Shown: in pieces, positions 8,992 through 17,896 of the stretch
Numbering within the stretch: the first letter of the stretch is position 1
Layout: each line of letters starts with the position of its first letter
Assembly (NCBI GenBank): GCA_038496445.1
Contig: JALMLS010000024.1
Coordinates: 1 to 24,128 of the forward strand
Length of the DNA stretch: 24,128 nucleotides
Reading direction: 5' to 3'
Origin: Trichosphaerium sp. ATCC 40318
Taxonomy: Eukaryota > Discosea > Flabellinia > Trichosidae
The notes under the pieces: generated by a model
The model's input: the letters and a program-made list of their open reading frames with translations, nothing else
What the model was told of the DNA's origin: nothing
Databases searched by the model: none
Position numbers and translations under genes: made by a program

Positions 8992-9857
8992 TCACTTATT
9001 CTTTACAGCAGTCTTCTTGTTTGCAGTATTCTTGGTGTCGAAGCATTTCTCCTTTACATCTTTAAGAGCTTTGGCCCATTTTGCAGCAGAAAACATGGCT
9101 GAAATAATGACAGCAATCAATGCAACTCCATCAGTTGCGAAGATAGCAACCAGTTTGGCAATGAGTATTAATCCCCATTTCAACCATTTCAACCTGAAAA
9201 ACAAAACATGTTAGAAACCAGTAGTAGCTTCAAAACCATACTTTGTTTTAGTTGTATGTTTCTTCATTTGATTCTTGATAGCGGTGATTATTTTCTTGGT
9301 TGATATTGCCTTGAGAAATCCAATGATAGCCTTTGCTTTTCCTTTTTGTGTTGTTGCCTAAAAGATAGAATTAGTTTGTTGGCAAGTGTTATGCGCGGAA
9401 TTTCCATACTTTCTTGATCACTGTAAAGGCTTCTTTGAACTTGGATTTCGGATCTTTCTCTTCGTTCATTAATTCCTCAGCAGCTCCTCCAGCAATCTCA
9501 TCAGGGAGACCAAGCATTTTAAGGAACAAACCTAAACATAGACAAGTCAGAAATGAAACTAAACCAAGAGAAAGTGCACTTACGGATAGTAGCAACACCA
9601 AACTTGATCACTGCTTTTTGACAATCCGATGATCCATTACGAGGTTTATGTACAAAATCCTTGTCTGTAGCCGCTGGTACTTTGATGATTTCAGTCCCTT
9701 TGTTTGAAAGGAGTGTCTTCTTTTGCTCTTCAATCTCTTTTTTAACTTCTGCTGCACTGGCTTCAGGAACAGATTCCTTGAATAACTTGATAGCCTCGGT
9801 CATATTGTCGGCTATGGCTTCTTTGTATTCTTTGGCGTATACTTTTTCGTCAGACAT
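8992..9857 (-). CDS. Unknown 237-aa Lys-rich protein with hydrophobic segment
   Basis: Four exons on the minus strand: 9584-9857, 9410-9531, 9242-9357 and 8992-9193. The introns are 52, 52 and 48 nt and all phases fit; the stop is TGA. Residues 1-90 are charged and helical (MSDEKVYAKEYKEAIADNMT), without a signal peptide. The middle is rich in Lys and short helices (FTVIKKATTQKGKAKAII). The last exon has a hydrophobic segment of about 35 residues (KWGLILIAKLVAIFATDG, then VALIAVIISAMFSAAKW), about residues 173-208, followed by a Lys-rich tail ending AVKNK. It could be a membrane-active or membrane-anchored protein, with two closely spaced helices forming a hairpin. I recognise no family and assign no function. 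The AATAAA-like and AT-rich sequence beyond the stop suits a 3' UTR. Confidence 0.75.
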
Positions 9858-10315
9858 TGGTTTTCTATCATGTACAAGTTAGTCCCAAATAGGGTAGCAA
9901 CGGAAACAAGATCTGTGCTTACTGTTGAGTGTTGTTTTGTGAGTTGTTGTTTGTTGGTTGTAACTTGTTAATTTATGTTGTTGATGGAGTTTCAGATGTG
10001 CATTACAATCTATGAATACTCGTCAGTATTCACGTGAATTTACAAATATCGTTGTCGCTACGTATAACTAAGTCGCTTGTAGTTTACTATTAAGACGATG
10101 TTATTATCATTATAACAAGCAGGTTGATTAGTTTATTGCCGGCATTACAATTGTTAAGAGTTCAATGAAATGGATAATTAGTTTATTTATTTCTTAACAC
10201 CAATTTATCATGCAATTGTTTAAGGCAGGCGCCCAAAATTAGACAATCATATCCTCAATTAGAGGTAGTAAATTATGACCTGTACGTGAGAGTCGATGAT
10301 CCGTCCGTAATGAAT
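9858..10315. other. Intergenic, no gene seen
   Basis: This 458-bp AT-rich stretch starts with a GTTGTTTG-rich low-complexity segment that probably holds the 5' region of the minus-strand gene starting at 9857. No open frame, RNA gene or repeat could be supported. Confidence 0.5.
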
Positions 10316-10554
10316 GGTTTGATTTCACCATTAAAAAAAACAGGGCTGGGGCAACATCGCTTTTCAGACAGTTTTGGAATTCGAGAATCTTTGAGACATT
10401 TTTGCTCACATCAGAATTACTATTTTAAACATGACGTAGTATTCTATAGCTATAGCCACCAAAAGCCATTTTGCGATTCGTTGATGCTGTTCCGAGGAAA
10501 AGTACCGACAGTCAAAACATTTTTTTTGGAATTTCTAAAGCAACTTGTTCAAAA

Positions 10555-10701
10555 TGTCGTATAACTTAGCTAAGGTTATAAGACGAGTTGTTGCAGGTAC
10601 GAGGTAAGGAGAATTCTAAGTTTATTAATCTTATTACAAAATAAGGAACTTCGTTATATTCAGATAACGAATGACGGATATGAATGTGTTCATATACGAC
10701 A
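10555..10701 (-). repeat. 3' LTR (147 bp)
   Basis: Identical to 17750-17896 at all 147 positions. It contains a 7-bp perfect hairpin (TCGTTAT/ATAACGA, 10651-10670), a CTTAGCTAAG palindrome (10565-10574) and an AATAAA on the transcribed minus strand (10621-10626) that could serve polyadenylation. It is short for an LTR. Confidence 0.95.
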
Positions 10702-10703
10702 TA

Positions 10704-10717
10704 CTCCCTCCTTCTTT
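10704..10717 (-). other. Polypurine tract
   Basis: The minus strand reads AAAGAAGGAGGGAG directly before the 3' LTR, separated by two bases. This is the usual place and composition of the plus-strand primer of reverse transcription. It overlaps the TAA stop of the polyprotein. Confidence 0.85.
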
Positions 10718-11945
10718 AAGAGAAGCGTCTCTGCTTCTGTATTTCATGGGCGAACACTGTGTCGAAATTGTTTATCCAATTGTCCAAGAGTGTGAGCGCA
10801 TCATTTTTGGTCTTTGTTTTCTTGATATCGCGTTTGAATTCGGATGCGCGATCTCTGTTCTTAATAAATCCAGCGCTAGGTTCCACAACATTCCTGAGAT
10901 TTGTTCTGAATGAGCTATGTAGCGTAGGAGTTTTAGTTTTTGAGATCTTCTTCCTGGCGTTCGTGATGATGTCCTTGAATGTTTGCATCAGAGGTGGATA
11001 TTCGGTAGTAGTTTCAACATCAGTGACAGTGTTTTCAGGAGGAGGAGGTAGTGAGGATGGAGGAGACCCTGTTAATGAGGGCGTATCAATGTTGGTAGGA
11101 GCATTGTCAGCGTCCTGGTTGTTCTGTAAAGGTGTAGTTGTGTCAACCGTTTGTTCTTCATTGTCGGCGTAGTATATACGATCGTACGCTTCATCTTCAC
11201 GCAAGTGGTACTTGGCGTGAGGCAGATTCTTTAGAAGTTTTGTGACCGCCTTATACGTGTCTTTATTGATTTGATCGATTGAGTCATGCGATTTGTACTC
11301 AATGATCCTTTTCATGTCAACACTTTCAGTGTGACCTTTGACGTTGTGTCTGAGTTTGTAAGTTTTAGGTCCGATAACACCTGTAACGGTGTACGGGCCG
11401 TGTCTTTTGTTTTTAAGCTTTTTAGGTCCTTCACCTTGAAGCTCTTTCCATACCAGTACTTGCTGGCCGATGGAGAATGTTTTAATAACTTCAGGTACAT
11501 TTCTATCTTTGTACCTTTGGTATTCAGCTTGTCGTTTGCGCGTGTGTTCGCGAACTAGCTCTTGAGTTTCTGCAATAGTCTTAACCATATTGGCTGTGTA
11601 TGTTGCTGCATCAACATGATCTGTAGGCATGTTGGTAGCATATACTTGATCGATTGGTAGGCGAGGTTCTCTACCAAAAAGAGCGAAATGAGGGCTAACT
11701 CCAGTGGTACGATTGATAGTACTATTAAAGGCGAATTGTAGGAATGGCAATTTATTATCCCAATCATGTGGGTCATTAGCAGTAAGTGCACGTAGTAATG
11801 GTACAGCTGTGCCGAAGGATCGTTCAGCTTGACCATTACATTGAGGGTTATAAGGTGAGATGAAACGATTTTCTATTTTAAGCGTTTCACATATTCTACT
11901 GATTATGGCGCTTCTAAAATTGGAGCCATTATCGCTGATGATTGC
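10716..11945 (-). CDS. pol: Retroelement integrase C-terminal part and extension
   Basis: In the same frame as the upstream pol part but after the TGA at 11946-11948. It opens with AIISDNGSNF, which carries the second catalytic Asp of the integrase DDE core, then NPQCNGQAERSF with the catalytic Glu. A GPY/F-type module follows (KRHGPYTVTGVIGPKTYKL). After that comes an extension of about 190 residues, acidic and Pro/Thr-rich, then Lys-rich, with no chromodomain. The role of the extension is unknown; in this position some elements carry targeting domains. It can be expressed only by readthrough of the TGA, so in this copy integrase is split. The stop is TAA, within the polypurine tract. Confidence 0.85.
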   Translation of the reverse strand, partial: AIISDNGSNFRSAIISRICETLKIENRFISPYNPQCNGQAERSFGTAVPLLRALTANDPHDWDNKLPFLQFAFNSTINRTTGVSPHFALFGREPRLPIDQVYATNMPTDHVDAATYTANMVKTIAETQELVREHTRKRQAEYQRYKDRNVPEVIKTFSIGQQVLVWKELQGEGPKKLKNKRHGPYTVTGVIGPKTYKLRHNVKGHTESVDMKRIIEYKSHDSIDQINKDTYKAVTKLLKNLPHAKYHLREDEAYDRIYYADNEEQTVDTTTPLQNNQDADNAPTNIDTPSLTGSPPSSLPPPPENTVTDVETTTEYPPLMQTFKDIITNARKKISKTKTPTLHSSFRTNLRNVVEPSAGFIKNRDRASEFKRDIKKTKTKNDALTLLDNWINNFDTVFAHEIQKQRRFS

Positions 11946-14900
11946 TCAGAACGCGCCAAACTTGGTAATGATCCTATCACATATTGCATCAGCTACTAGA
12001 TCAGACGTGGTAGAGCTCATTGGAACGAACTCGTGCCATTTAGAAAGTAAGTCTGAAATAGACAATATGTATGAGTTACCTTTATAGGAAGTAGGAAATG
12101 GACCAGATATGTCGACAGCAATAACATCCCAGGGATGTTCAGCTGTGATAGGAATCATGTGTCCATCTTTAGTTGTTTTAGAACGGAACTTTCGCTTTTG
12201 GCAGATGTCACATTTAGATGTGTAATTTTGTATATCTGCTAACATGTTTTTCCAATAAAAACGACTTCTGATATTATTGTACATTTTATTAACGCCAACA
12301 TGAGCGCTTAGTGGAGAGTCATGAAAATGACGCAACACGTCTATTTTAAGACAGTCAGGTACAACGATCCTAAAGGTGCCATTGGCTTTAACATGACCGG
12401 GTGGAACTGAGAAGTTATTGAGAACACCATCAGAGTCTAATGCGAAAGTGCCATTACGAGTGAGTTTAGGTTGTGAGAGTGTACTAGTCTCCAACTCAGC
12501 AATAATAGGAAATAAGTCAGGGTCAGCTCTTTGTAAATTGCTAATATTTATTTTTCTTTGATTTAGTTCAGGTACAAAGGGCGAACTATTAACAACAGAA
12601 GTGTTATTCACTTTGTATACAATATTACCTTTAGCATCTTTGATATTGAAACTAAGGTTGGCCTTCTCTAAATCTTGAGGGTCCAATAGCGCTTCTAGTT
12701 CTTCTTCAAGTTCTTGATCACCTTCGAATTCAAGTCTTGACAGCGCATCAGCGTTAGCGTGTGATCTACCTTTTCGATATTGTATGTCAAAGTCATAATC
12801 TGACAATTTCATGACCCAACGCATAAGAATTGGAGTGGGATCATGGAAGTTTTTAAGATATAGTAAGGCCTTGTGATCGGTAACTATAGTAAACTTATTA
12901 GGGAGTAAGTAATGACGGAATTTAGTGACTGCAGCTACCATGGCCCAGCACTCTTTTTTCCATATTTCCCATTTCTTAACTCTTTCTGGTTTGAGCTTTT
13001 TTGAGAAATACTCCACAACATGGAGTTCACCATTATGCTCTTGTTCAAGTACCGCACCAATAGAATGTTTAGATGCGTCTGTATGCAGTACGAAGGGCTT
13101 TGAATAATCAGGCGGAACTAAGACAGGATATGATGTAAGCTTATTTATTAGGGTGTTCCATGCTTTTCCTTGTACAGCATCATCCCATACAAATGGTACA
13201 TCTTCTTTGAGTAGTTTGGTGAGTGGTTGAGTTATGCCAGCAAAATCTTTGACAAACTTTCTATAATAACCAGCTAAGTGTATAATCGAACTGAGTTGTT
13301 TCTTACCAGTCGGTTTGACTACTGATTGTAGTTTACTAATTTTACTTTCGCTAGGAACCATAGCTTTACCAACTAATGTATGTCCTAGATGATCCATTTC
13401 AGTAGCGAAGAGCACTGTTTTCTTAGGAGACATACGCACATTGTATTTAATACATACGTCATAAAATTCTTCAAGGTGTTTGAGCATCTGGTCAACTGTG
13501 TCAGCGCCAGTACCAACATCATCGAAGTAAGGTTCTGTATGATTTAGTGAGCTGAATATATTATTCATAGCTTCTTGAAATTCAGCAGGTGAGTTTTTGT
13601 AACCCATGGATAGGACGTTGAAAACGTATACTCCCTTTTTAGTGACAAATGCAGTATACTTACGACTGCTGTCATGTAAACGGAATTGGAAGAAGCCTTG
13701 AGGTAAGTCATGTGCACATTTGTATTTCCATTTAGAAAATTTATTAAGCATTTCATTACAATCTGGAATTTGGTATGGATAAAATTCTGTATTATCATTA
13801 ACTTTAGCAGGATCTATGATAAAGCGATCGTCACCAGTTTTCTTCCGAAGTACCATAGCATGAGATACCCAGTCAGAACCAGTTACTTTAGAGACTATTC
13901 CTTGCTCTACTAAACGATCAACGCACTTCTGTAGACGCTTTTCATACTTGGCTGCATAGCGTCTTCTTTTAACTCTGTGAGGTACAGTGTTTTCTCTAAT
14001 TTTGAGTTTGATGGGTTCATATTTGACTTGTCCATACTTTTTAGGTGGTTTGTAAACACGTGTACCTTTGACTTTTAATAAATTGACCAAGTTATTACGC
14101 TGGTTCGTATCAAGCACTTTAGTGTTGACTTGAATGTCTTTTAACACTTGATTGTTCTTTAATTCAATTAACGTTTCAGTACCTGTATCTGGTGTACGAT
14201 GGAGAAAGCGTTCTACTGGAGGAGGAGTGCCTTTAGATGGTTCTAGTTCTGGTAGTTCTATAGATTTACTGAATTCTTTAGATTTGTTAGTAGGTTCAGT
14301 ATTAGGTATTAACACAGAGTAATCTAATCTAGTTTTATTGCTGTTGATTTTACCTAGGCGGTTTACAAACGCGTAGGCGAGAACATCTCCCTTTTTAACG
14401 GTGATAGGGATGTCGCGGCTATCTTTGTCGTGGTGTAGGATAGTAAGATACACTTTGTTATCTTTACTAACACAGGCGCCAGTGCCAACCATCGAAACCA
14501 ATACTTTGTGATTCTTCTTTCTAAATTCGAGGGCTTTGTTGATAGTAATCTCGGAGAAGGGTGGTAGAGGTGGCAGCTTGAAACAAAAGACGACGCCATC
14601 GCGGTTATTGAACTCGATTGAAGCATCTTTGTCGGATATAAGAGCTGTTTTCCGGTAATCAAACGTCTCGAATGATATTGGTGTGCAATATGTTGCAACT
14701 TTCTTAATGTTCATCTTTTGTATGGCCTTCTTGATGACTTGAGGAGGTTGGTTCTTGAGGTCCTCTCTGATTTGTTTATCGCCTTTCTTATCAATAAAGT
14801 GATCATCACCGCCTTCATTGAGTTCTTTTTCGAGGTCGTCCTGAAATTGTTCAGTAGTGGTGGGAGTGATAGTGGTTTCTGAGTCTTTGTCAGACAACTT

Positions 14901-15272
14901 GTTTGGTTTGTTGTACTCTTGCTGGTATAATTTTTCAGCGAAGGGGGAATTATCACCAGTGATAGGTGGTTCAGGCTTGATTGTAATGCCAGTGGCATTG
15001 CTGAATGGTATAACAGCGAAGTGTGATGAGGCGTGTATCATTTTGTTATGGAGGTCAATGACCGCTCCCGCTTTAATGAGAGTGTTAATGCCGAGTACAA
15101 TGTCAAATCTCGGTTTCTCCATGATGTGGAGGTTTTCATTGATTTTGAGGTCCATGAAATCAATGTCGGTGCTAATGATTCCTAAAGATTTCTCAGAAAC
15201 GTCATTTAAGATGTCGCTGGTGACTCTAATGGTCTTACCGTTGTTAATAGGTATGATATCTTTATCTGCTTC
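11946..15272 (-). CDS. pol: Retroelement pol: protease end, RT, RNase H, integrase N-part
   Basis: It follows the TGA at 15273-15275 in frame; the first ATG is at 15155. It begins with the C-terminal half of protease (RFDIVLGINTLIKAGA), then a spacer. Reverse transcriptase has the catalytic Asp in CAHDLPQGFFQF and the YFDD box (13518-13529). RNase H has LHTDASKHSIGA, KKECWAM, TDHKALL and ANADALSR. Integrase has the zinc site (H-x6-H in HDSPLSAHVG; CDICQKRK) and the first core Asp in VIAVDISGPF. It reverse-transcribes and integrates the element cDNA in virus-like particles. The frame ends at TGA 11946-11948 just before SDNG, inside the integrase core. Apart from the two TGAs no damage is visible, and all seen catalytic residues are intact. 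Confidence 0.93.
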   Translation of the reverse strand, partial: EADKDIIPINNGKTIRVTSDILNDVSEKSLGIISTDIDFMDLKINENLHIMEKPRFDIVLGINTLIKAGAVIDLHNKMIHASSHFAVIPFSNATGITIKPEPPITGDNSPFAEKLYQQEYNKPNKLSDKDSETTITPTTTEQFQDDLEKELNEGGDDHFIDKKGDKQIREDLKNQPPQVIKKAIQKMNIKKVATYCTPISFETFDYRKTALISDKDASIEFNNRDGVVFCFKLPPLPPFSEITINKALEFRKKNHKVLVSMVGTGACVSKDNKVYLTILHHDKDSRDIPITVKKGDVLAYAFVNRLGKINSNKTRLDYSVLIPNTEPTNKSKEFSKSIELPELEPSKGTPPPVERFLHRTPDTGTETLIELKNNQVLKDIQVNTKVLDTNQRNNLVNLLKVKGTRVYKPPKKYGQVKYEPIKLKIRENTVPHRVKRRRYAAKYEKRLQKCVDRLVEQGIVSKVTGSDWVSHAMVLRKKTGDDRFIIDPAKVNDNTEFYPYQIPDCNEMLNKFSKWKYKCAHDLPQGFFQFRLHDSSRKYTAFVTKKGVYVFNVLSMGYKNSPAEFQEAMNNIFSSLNHTEPYFDDVGTGADTVDQMLKHLEEFYDVCIKYNVRMSPKKTVLFATEMDHLGHTLVGKAMVPSESKISKLQSVVKPTGKKQLSSIIHLAGYYRKFVKDFAGITQPLTKLLKEDVPFVWDDAVQGKAWNTLINKLTSYPVLVPPDYSKPFVLHTDASKHSIGAVLEQEHNGELHVVEYFSKKLKPERVKKWEIWKKECWAMVAAVTKFRHYLLPNKFTIVTDHKALLYLKNFHDPTPILMRWVMKLSDYDFDIQYRKGRSHANADALSRLEFEGDQELEEELEALLDPQDLEKANLSFNIKDAKGNIVYKVNNTSVVNSSPFVPELNQRKINISNLQRADPDLFPIIAELETSTLSQPKLTRNGTFALDSDGVLNNFSVPPGHVKANGTFRIVVPDCLKIDVLRHFHDSPLSAHVGVNKMYNNIRSRFYWKNMLADIQNYTSKCDICQKRKFRSKTTKDGHMIPITAEHPWDVIAVDISGPFPTSYKGNSYILSISDLLSKWHEFVPMSSTTSDLVADAICDRIITKFGAF

Positions 15273-17321
15273 TCATAGCTTTCTGTTGACGTAGTTAATG
15301 CAGTCCTTGCTGATGACTGATATGGTTGAACCAGTATCAATCATGGCAGGTATTCTGCGCCTTCCCAAGATAATGTGAATAATTGGGAGCATCTCGCCAT
15401 CAATACTGAACTCACTTGTACCAACATTGCAAGGAACTTCTTTAATAAATTTGTTGTTGTACTTTAGTGCAAGTTTGATGACACCATCACTAATCTGGCT
15501 CTTCGGTTTCTTTTTGATTGGTGTTACCTTCTTCTTTGGAGGTGTAGGGTCGACTATGAAGGGATCATCATCTTCATCGTCGCTAGAAAGCGCTAAGGGA
15601 GCCGCATAGGGGTTGTTGCTTTGAGGGTGATTAGGCGATTGGTTGTATGGATCAAAGTTATTTTGTTGAGGTTGGTTGTAGAGCGCTTGAAACCCATTGT
15701 TATCTTGATATCCTTGATAAGGAGGAGTGAACGGGTTACCATTGTCTATAGAAAGCGCAACGTTAGATTTGTTCATTGAATTGGAGGACTTACTATTGTT
15801 CCATTGATCCAAATTCTTTTGACGAGCATTATCGCGTTGATTTTGAAAGTTAGCGTATACGCTGCATGTTTCTCCGTTCTTGTGTTCTGGGCCATAACAT
15901 GTAGCACACAGAATACGTCCATCTTGTTCAATAGTGCGGGCATAGTTGTTACGTCTTTGGTTGTTTCGATTGTTGTTGCGTTGGTTAAAACGCTGGTTGT
16001 TACCGCGTTGGTTGTTGTGACGCTGCCCTTGTTGATTGTTGTAGTTGTTGCGTTGTTGCTTTTGGGGATGTCCACCATTGAAACGGTTGTTAAACTTCCT
16101 GTTGGAAGTAAGCTTATCAATCTTTTTGTTCAACTTTTCTATTTCTTTTTCTAGGTCACATGCCTTTTGAAGTTGCGCTGATTGAACGCCATTATTATCT
16201 GTTTGCGAAGAATTGATCCAATGAGGAGGGCTATGAGAAGAGTTTGAAGAATTATTGCCAGAACTATCATGACTAATTAGATTAGAGTGTGAACTGGAAA
16301 GTTTGTATTGAATTTCTTTTTTCTCCGCTTTTTCTAAGATTTTTTCTGCGTAATATTTGGACTTAATGTCACCATTCTCATAGTCTTTTTTAAGTTTAAC
16401 GTATGTAGGGTATACTTTAGCTCGGAGGGCTTTCTTTAATCCGAGTACAAATTGTTCCGTGATTGCGGAAGAACGTTTATTAGCATACAATGCTGTTTCT
16501 TTAAGACGTCTCATGTACTGACGACATGTCTCATCATGTAATTGTACACAATCCCTAAAATGAATCACAGATTGAGCTTTGTCCAGCGGAGTAATAATTT
16601 CCGCGATTATAGCGTCATATAGCTTCTTAGGCTTTGCATCTAGCGGGATTGTGGTAAGTAACTTTTTAAGTTCTTCGTTTTTAACATTTACTCTGAGCGC
16701 TATGGCCAGGGTTTCATCGTCCACGTCATAAGTTTTAGCTAGACTAACACTGAATTTGTACCAGTGGTCTACAGATGCACGGTTTTTTGTTTTAAGATGC
16801 GGGACATAAGCGAGCACATTTTTTAAAACAGTGGGAGATTTTTTTTTTTTTGCATTTTCGGATTTACCGGTTTTCTTATTTTCTGTCTTTTCATCCTCAC
16901 CGTCGGAGCTGTCCTTATCCGTAATATCGGATTCTGTGGAGTCAGCTAATGTGTCTGATTCATCTCCCACATATCCCCTTTTTACCGCTACTGATAGTGG
17001 AGTAGGTTGTTCTATGTTGGTTGGACTTTTGGGATGAACTTTCTTATCAGCTTTTACGTTTAATCCTTCAGGATTAGACAACCCAGCCATTAATTCTTTT
17101 TCGAACCTTTGAGGTTTTGTGGAAGCGGGAGGATCTGTGGGTTCTTCATATTGTTCATCACTTTCTGATGCTTCTTCTGTTTGTTGTTCAAGGTCTTTGT
17201 CTTCACGTTGTATTTGTTCCATGTCCTGTAAAGCGGAACTGCCGCTATTACCGGAGTCTAGATCGCTTTCCTCACTGATATTAGGAAGGGGAATGTCACC
17301 TTTGCGTGGTGTATCAGTCAT
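15273..17321 (-). CDS. gag: Retroelement Gag and N-half of protease
   Basis: ATG at 17321 (MTDTPRKGDIPLPNISEESD) gives 682 aa. Frame is open back to 17477, but that extra part is hydrophobic and overlaps the leader, so 17321 is preferred. The N-terminal 180 residues are acidic and disordered. A helical capsid-like region follows (VDHWYKFSVSLAKTYD to LEKAEKKEIQYKL), then an Asn/Gln/Arg-rich basic stretch that probably binds RNA. The single zinc knuckle, CATCYGPEHKNGETC, is CX2CX4HX5C, one residue longer than the usual CX2CX4HX4C. Protease begins near the end with MIDTGSTISVIS (DTG at 15330-15338). The frame stops at TGA 15273-15275, 21 residues from the catalytic Asp and before the protease flap, so protease is cut in two. 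Confidence 0.9.
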   Translation of the reverse strand: MTDTPRKGDIPLPNISEESDLDSGNSGSSALQDMEQIQREDKDLEQQTEEASESDEQYEEPTDPPASTKPQRFEKELMAGLSNPEGLNVKADKKVHPKSPTNIEQPTPLSVAVKRGYVGDESDTLADSTESDITDKDSSDGEDEKTENKKTGKSENAKKKKSPTVLKNVLAYVPHLKTKNRASVDHWYKFSVSLAKTYDVDDETLAIALRVNVKNEELKKLLTTIPLDAKPKKLYDAIIAEIITPLDKAQSVIHFRDCVQLHDETCRQYMRRLKETALYANKRSSAITEQFVLGLKKALRAKVYPTYVKLKKDYENGDIKSKYYAEKILEKAEKKEIQYKLSSSHSNLISHDSSGNNSSNSSHSPPHWINSSQTDNNGVQSAQLQKACDLEKEIEKLNKKIDKLTSNRKFNNRFNGGHPQKQQRNNYNNQQGQRHNNQRGNNQRFNQRNNNRNNQRRNNYARTIEQDGRILCATCYGPEHKNGETCSVYANFQNQRDNARQKNLDQWNNSKSSNSMNKSNVALSIDNGNPFTPPYQGYQDNNGFQALYNQPQQNNFDPYNQSPNHPQSNNPYAAPLALSSDDEDDDPFIVDPTPPKKKVTPIKKKPKSQISDGVIKLALKYNNKFIKEVPCNVGTSEFSIDGEMLPIIHIILGRRRIPAMIDTGSTISVISKDCINYVNRKL

Positions 17322-17749
17322 GACAAGACACAAGAGGAGAAGTATGAAGAGGGATGTGATTTGGTATAAAAGTTTTATTTTTGTTATACAAGAGGCTTGT
17401 ACGCCTTTACAGTGTTGGGGATTAGTAATCCCTTGAGTGTAGAAGTAGATTGGTGTTACTATTGAGTTGTGAATCAAAAAGTCGCGCGGTATTTTGATTC
17501 ACACGAAGGTCTTGGCTTCGTATAGGTGATGTTTTGGCGCTAGTAAGCGACTTACACGAGCGGATCCGTAGTCCGACGTAGATACTGCGAGCTTAGTCGA
17601 CTTACGTAGAAGTAATGTACGGTCTTAGCCGTGGCTTATAGCCAGAGAGAGAGGGAGTTCTTTGACTCCAAAAGTAATAGCACGAAAGGTGCCGAGTGTA
17701 GGTTGATATTAAGAGTACTTACCTTATGCTAAAATCCAGTGTCGCCACG
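17322..17749 (-). other. Retroelement 5' leader
   Basis: About 430 bp lie between the 5' LTR and Gag. There are several short hairpins (GGAGT/ACTCC, GGCT/AGCC), as in packaging regions. A strong splice donor (AAG|GTAAGT, intron from 17722) and an AATAG acceptor near 17459 could define a leader intron. Confidence 0.45.
17730..17747 (-). other. Candidate primer-binding site
   Basis: Two bases inside the 5' LTR the minus strand reads TGGCGACACTGGATTTTA. It starts with TGG, matching a tRNA CCA end, at the expected position. I could not fit it to the T-arm geometry of a standard tRNA 3' half, so the primer is unnamed. Confidence 0.5.
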
Positions 17750-17896
17750 TGTCGTATAACTTAGCTAAGGTTATAAGACGAGTTGTTGCAGGTACGAGGT
17801 AAGGAGAATTCTAAGTTTATTAATCTTATTACAAAATAAGGAACTTCGTTATATTCAGATAACGAATGACGGATATGAATGTGTTCATATACGACA
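17750..17896 (-). repeat. 5' LTR (147 bp)
   Basis: Identical to the 3' LTR at 10555-10701, including both hairpins. As the upstream LTR on the minus strand it would hold the promoter. It lies about 150 bp upstream of the plus-strand F-box/LRR gene, so it might influence that gene's expression. Confidence 0.95.

Larger units (their letters stand above)
10555..17896 (-). mobile_element. Ty3/gypsy-type LTR retrotransposon, 7.34 kb
   Basis: Two identical 147-bp direct repeats bound the element. Both begin TGTCGTAT and end ATACGACA, perfect inverted ends with TG..CA. The flanks carry AAAA on each side (10551-10554 and 17897-17900), a 4-bp target duplication. Domain order on the minus strand is Gag, protease, RT, RNase H, integrase, the Ty3/gypsy (Metaviridae) order. 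All domains lie in one frame of 2,202 codons from ATG 17321 to TAA 10716, broken by two TGA codons (15273-15275, 11946-11948). Identical LTRs imply recent insertion, though 147 bp gives a weak clock. It is probably unable to move by itself unless the TGAs are read through. Confidence 0.95.

Noticed and set aside
8902-9102. Hydrophobic plus-strand frame of 66 codons
   Set aside because: It overlaps the last exon of the minus-strand gene, whose four exons join in phase.
10286-10564. Plus-strand frame of 92 codons ending in the LTR
   Set aside because: Most of it lies in the inverted-repeat element (10316 on) and it ends inside the LTR. No domain, no splice support.
11946-15275. TGA as a sense codon (Trp or selenocysteine) in this genome
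   Set aside because: Host genes here end in TGA (8992, 19245), Trp is coded by TGG in the same element, and no SECIS-like structure was evident.
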